From the NCBI GenBank assembly GCA_049515175.1, contig JBEKUI010000088.1, forward strand, positions 1-15,421: a stretch of 15,421 nucleotides of DNA, in the 5' to 3' direction. Made by a program: the position numbers and the translations under genes. The DNA is from JACQNR01 sp049515175 (GTDB taxonomy: Bacteria > Acidobacteriota > Terriglobia > UBA7540). Shown here in pieces: positions 13,450 to 15,421 of the stretch; the first letter of the stretch is position 1; the number at the start of each line of letters is the position of its first letter. The notes below the pieces were generated by a model. The model worked only from the letters and a program-made list of their open reading frames with translations, was not told where the DNA came from and made no database searches.

Positions 13450-14664
13450 ATGCCCTCACGCACCCAACAGTCTCGGGAGATCCTGCCCGCGCAGCGGCTT
13501 GAGCGCGTGCAATACTCGATTCGCGACATTGCCGTTCTCGCTGACCAGCTTGCCCGCGAAGGCAAAGAGATCATTCCTCTGAACATAGGCGACCCGCCGG
13601 CCTTTGACTTCGAAGTGCCTGAGCATCTGATCGCGGCCGTGTCGAAGGCGATGCTCGACGGCAAGAATGGCTACGGGCCGTCGCTGGGAGTTCCCGAGGC
13701 GCTGGAAGCGATTCGCGGCGCGGCGGACCGCAAAGGCATCCGCAGCATCCAGAGCATCTTTATCACCTCGGGCGTCAGCGAAGGTGTGGATATCTGCCTC
13801 ACGGCGCTGGTCAATCCCGGCGAGAATGTACTCACGCCCTGCCCCGAGTATCCGCTCTATTCCGCCGTGCTGGCCAAGCTCGGCGCGCAGCCCAACGCGT
13901 ACCTTCTGGACGAAGCCTGCGACTGGCAGCCGAACCTCGACCATCTGGCGAGCCGCATTTTCACCGGCACGCGAGCGATCGTGCTCATCAATCCCAACAA
14001 CCCCACGGGCGCGGTCTATTCGCGCCAAACGCTGGAAACCATCGCCGAGCACGCGCGCCAGAATAACCTGGTGATCCTTTCGGACGAGATTTACGATGAA
14101 CTGGAACTGGACGGAGAGACTCATGTTTCCGTCGCCGCGCTCGCACCCGACGTTCCGGTGATTACCTTCGGCGGCTTGTCCAAGGGTTACCTCGTTCCCG
14201 GCTGGCGGCTGGGGTGGGCGATCGTGAGCGGGCCCGAGATTCCGTTGCGGCCGTACATCGAGGGGATGTACAAGCTGCTGCGCGCGCGCCTCAGCGCCAA
14301 CCACGCCATTCAATTCGCGGTCCAGCCGGCCCTCGAGGGGCCGCAGGATCACCTCGACGAAGTGCTGGCCAAGCTGCGCAGTCGCCGCGATCTCACGGTA
14401 AAGTGGTGTAACTCGATCCCGCGCCTGAGCTGCGTGCCGCCGCGCAGCGCGTTCTACGCTTTTCCGCGCCTCGAGATCCCCGGTAGCGATGAGGATTTCG
14501 TCAAGCAACTTCTGATCGAGAAACAGGTTCTCGTGGTGCACGGTAGTGGATTCGGACAGGCGCCGGGAAGCAAGCACTTTCGCATCGTGTATCTGCCGCC
14601 GGAAGCGATCCTCGAGCGCGCCTATTCCGCTCTCGGCGATTTCATGAAGGAGCATTACGCCTGA
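13450..14664 (+). CDS. PLP-dependent aminotransferase, AlaA/AspC type (fold I)
   Basis: 404 residues from ATG 13450; a TTG at 13408 is in frame but adds a tail unlike the family. It is a class I/II aminotransferase. Seen here: LNIGDP (45-50), the GYGPSLGVPEALEAI segment, ITSGVSEG (105-112), NPNNPTG (181-187), SDEIYDEL (211-218), the PLP-lysine motif GGLSKGYLVPGWRLGW with Lys245 and Arg253, and a C-terminal HFRIVYLPP whose Arg should bind the substrate carboxylate. The pattern is closest to alanine-forming (AlaA-like) and aspartate aminotransferases. With ald next to it, an alanine-pyruvate/2-oxoglutarate-glutamate exchange is likely, but the substrate is inferred. Confidence 0.9.
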   Translation: MPSRTQQSREILPAQRLERVQYSIRDIAVLADQLAREGKEIIPLNIGDPPAFDFEVPEHLIAAVSKAMLDGKNGYGPSLGVPEALEAIRGAADRKGIRSIQSIFITSGVSEGVDICLTALVNPGENVLTPCPEYPLYSAVLAKLGAQPNAYLLDEACDWQPNLDHLASRIFTGTRAIVLINPNNPTGAVYSRQTLETIAEHARQNNLVILSDEIYDELELDGETHVSVAALAPDVPVITFGGLSKGYLVPGWRLGWAIVSGPEIPLRPYIEGMYKLLRARLSANHAIQFAVQPALEGPQDHLDEVLAKLRSRRDLTVKWCNSIPRLSCVPPRSAFYAFPRLEIPGSDEDFVKQLLIEKQVLVVHGSGFGQAPGSKHFRIVYLPPEAILERAYSALGDFMKEHYA

Positions 14665-14675
14665 CGTCGCCCATT

Positions 14676-14687
14676 TGCTCGCGAGCA
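14676..14687. repeat. Perfect 12-base palindrome after the aminotransferase gene
   Basis: TGCTCGCGAGCA is its own reverse complement and lies 11 bases after the stop. A second small hairpin, GCGGT-AC-ACCGC (14690-14701), follows at once. Neither has a T-run. The rest of the gap to the transporter contains GGCCCTC twice in tandem (14741-14754). The gap may be a decayed dispersed repeat. Confidence 0.35.
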
Positions 14688-14775
14688 CCGCGGTACACCG
14701 CAGCCGAGTTTCAGGGGCATCAGCAGGGGCAGACGCCGGTGGCCCTCGGCCCTCGGCCGGGGCTCCCAAAACGAT

Positions 14776-15421
14776 ATGAATCCCGTTGATTTTTCTATTG
14801 GGTCCACGCTGGCGCTCGGTTTCGTGCTGGGGCTGCGCCACGCCCTCGACGCTGACCACCTGGCCGCGGTCTCGACGTTTGTCACGGAGGAACGAAGCTT
14901 GTGGCGCGCGTCGCTGATTGGCGTTTCCTGGGGGGCGGGCCACACCGCGGCGCTGCTCATCTTCGGGCTCGCCGTGGCGGCCTTCCGGCTGACGCTCACG
15001 CCCCGGCTTTCCCAGTTTCTGGAATTCATCGTCGGCTGCATGCTGGTGGCGTTGGGGACGAACGTCCTCTACAAGCTGGTGAAGAGCGGCGCCCTGCACG
15101 CCCACGCGCATCAGCACGACGGGGTCGAGCACAAGCACCTGCACCTTCACGTGGGCGAACCGCAGCATGAGCACCAACATGAGCACCGCACCCTGCGACT
15201 CGGTGGCCGGCCGTTCATGGTCGGGGTCGTGCATGGCTTGGCGGGTACGGCGGCCTTGATGATGCTGGTGGTGGGCGCGCTGCCTTCGATGCTCCTGGCA
15301 GTCATCTACATCATAATCTTCGGCGTGGGTTCGATCGGCGGCATGATCCTCATGAGCCTGCTGATGACGGTCCCGCTGGCGCTGGCCGTCGAGCGCCTGC
15401 GCCTGCTGGAACGCCTGATTC
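14776..15421 (+). CDS. Nickel/cobalt transporter of the NiCoT/NicO type, 5' part
   Basis: 215 codons from ATG 14776; the frame is still open at the window edge, so the C-terminus is missing. The second helix carries the nickel-site signature RHALDADH (His22, Asp27, His28; HX4DH), followed by a helix with SWGAGHT (His56). A hydrophilic loop at about 108-137 holds 12 histidines in 30 residues, then more membrane spans (about 150-170, 172-190, 191-207). This is the layout of high-affinity nickel or cobalt permeases such as HoxN/NixA/UreH-like proteins in the inner membrane. Which metal it takes, and for which enzyme, is not evident: no urease, hydrogenase or cobalamin gene is in the window. No Shine-Dalgarno sequence is clear. 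Confidence 0.88.
   Translation, partial: MNPVDFSIGSTLALGFVLGLRHALDADHLAAVSTFVTEERSLWRASLIGVSWGAGHTAALLIFGLAVAAFRLTLTPRLSQFLEFIVGCMLVALGTNVLYKLVKSGALHAHAHQHDGVEHKHLHLHVGEPQHEHQHEHRTLRLGGRPFMVGVVHGLAGTAALMMLVVGALPSMLLAVIYIIIFGVGSIGGMILMSLLMTVPLALAVERLRLLERLI

Noticed and set aside
13456..15234. A 592-codon open frame antisense to the aminotransferase and transporter
   Set aside because: Phase-aligned with both sense genes, whose motifs are clear. The His/Asp/Gln-rich antisense product is a shadow of their codons.

Overview
The window is a 15.4-kb, GC-rich piece of bacterial chromosome carrying 14 recognisable protein-coding genes, one of them broken, plus several small repeats and candidate control sites. 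The mix suggests a soil-type Acidobacteriota or a near relative. The clues are a lipoprotein made of five putative Ig-like (He_PIG) repeats beside a matrixin-type metalloprotease, a pseudo-cyclic-nucleotide domain fused to DUF1003, and short dispersed hairpin repeats. The taxonomic call is an inference, not a demonstrated assignment. I see no tRNA, rRNA, CRISPR array, insertion sequence or phage gene.

Positions 84-3579 (minus strand) form a tight three-gene block for exported proteins: a secreted protein of unknown function, a metzincin/matrixin-like protease, and the Ig-repeat lipoprotein. The stop of each gene lies within a few bases of the next start. A TTGACT-17-TGTAAT promoter sits almost on the first start codon. 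The protease frame is cut by a single in-frame TAG just before its zinc-binding helix. TAG is an ordinary stop for four other genes here, so a point-mutation pseudogene or a base error is likelier than recoding.

Positions 3707-6548 (minus strand) carry selA (selenocysteine synthase), then a zinc-dependent medium-chain dehydrogenase, then a 51-residue membrane protein. A heptad-built inverted repeat lies between selA and the dehydrogenase; it encodes the C-terminus and stop of SelA and ends 2 bases before the dehydrogenase start.

Positions 6622-8899 (plus strand) are divergent from selA: an MXAN_5187-like protein of unknown function, a SAM-dependent methyltransferase with a hydrophobic N-terminus, and a cNMP-fold/DUF1003 membrane protein. 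The divergent spacer holds a strong -10 and -35 pair with a palindrome between them.

Positions 9128-15421 (plus strand) are mainly housekeeping metabolism: purH (last two steps of IMP synthesis), argJ (acetyl cycle of arginine synthesis), ald (alanine dehydrogenase) and an AlaA/AspC-type aminotransferase. The last two could work together in alanine-pyruvate-ammonia exchange. A nickel/cobalt transporter of the NiCoT/NicO type runs off the right edge. The unusually long open frames antisense to purH, argJ-ald and the aminotransferase are codon-usage artefacts.
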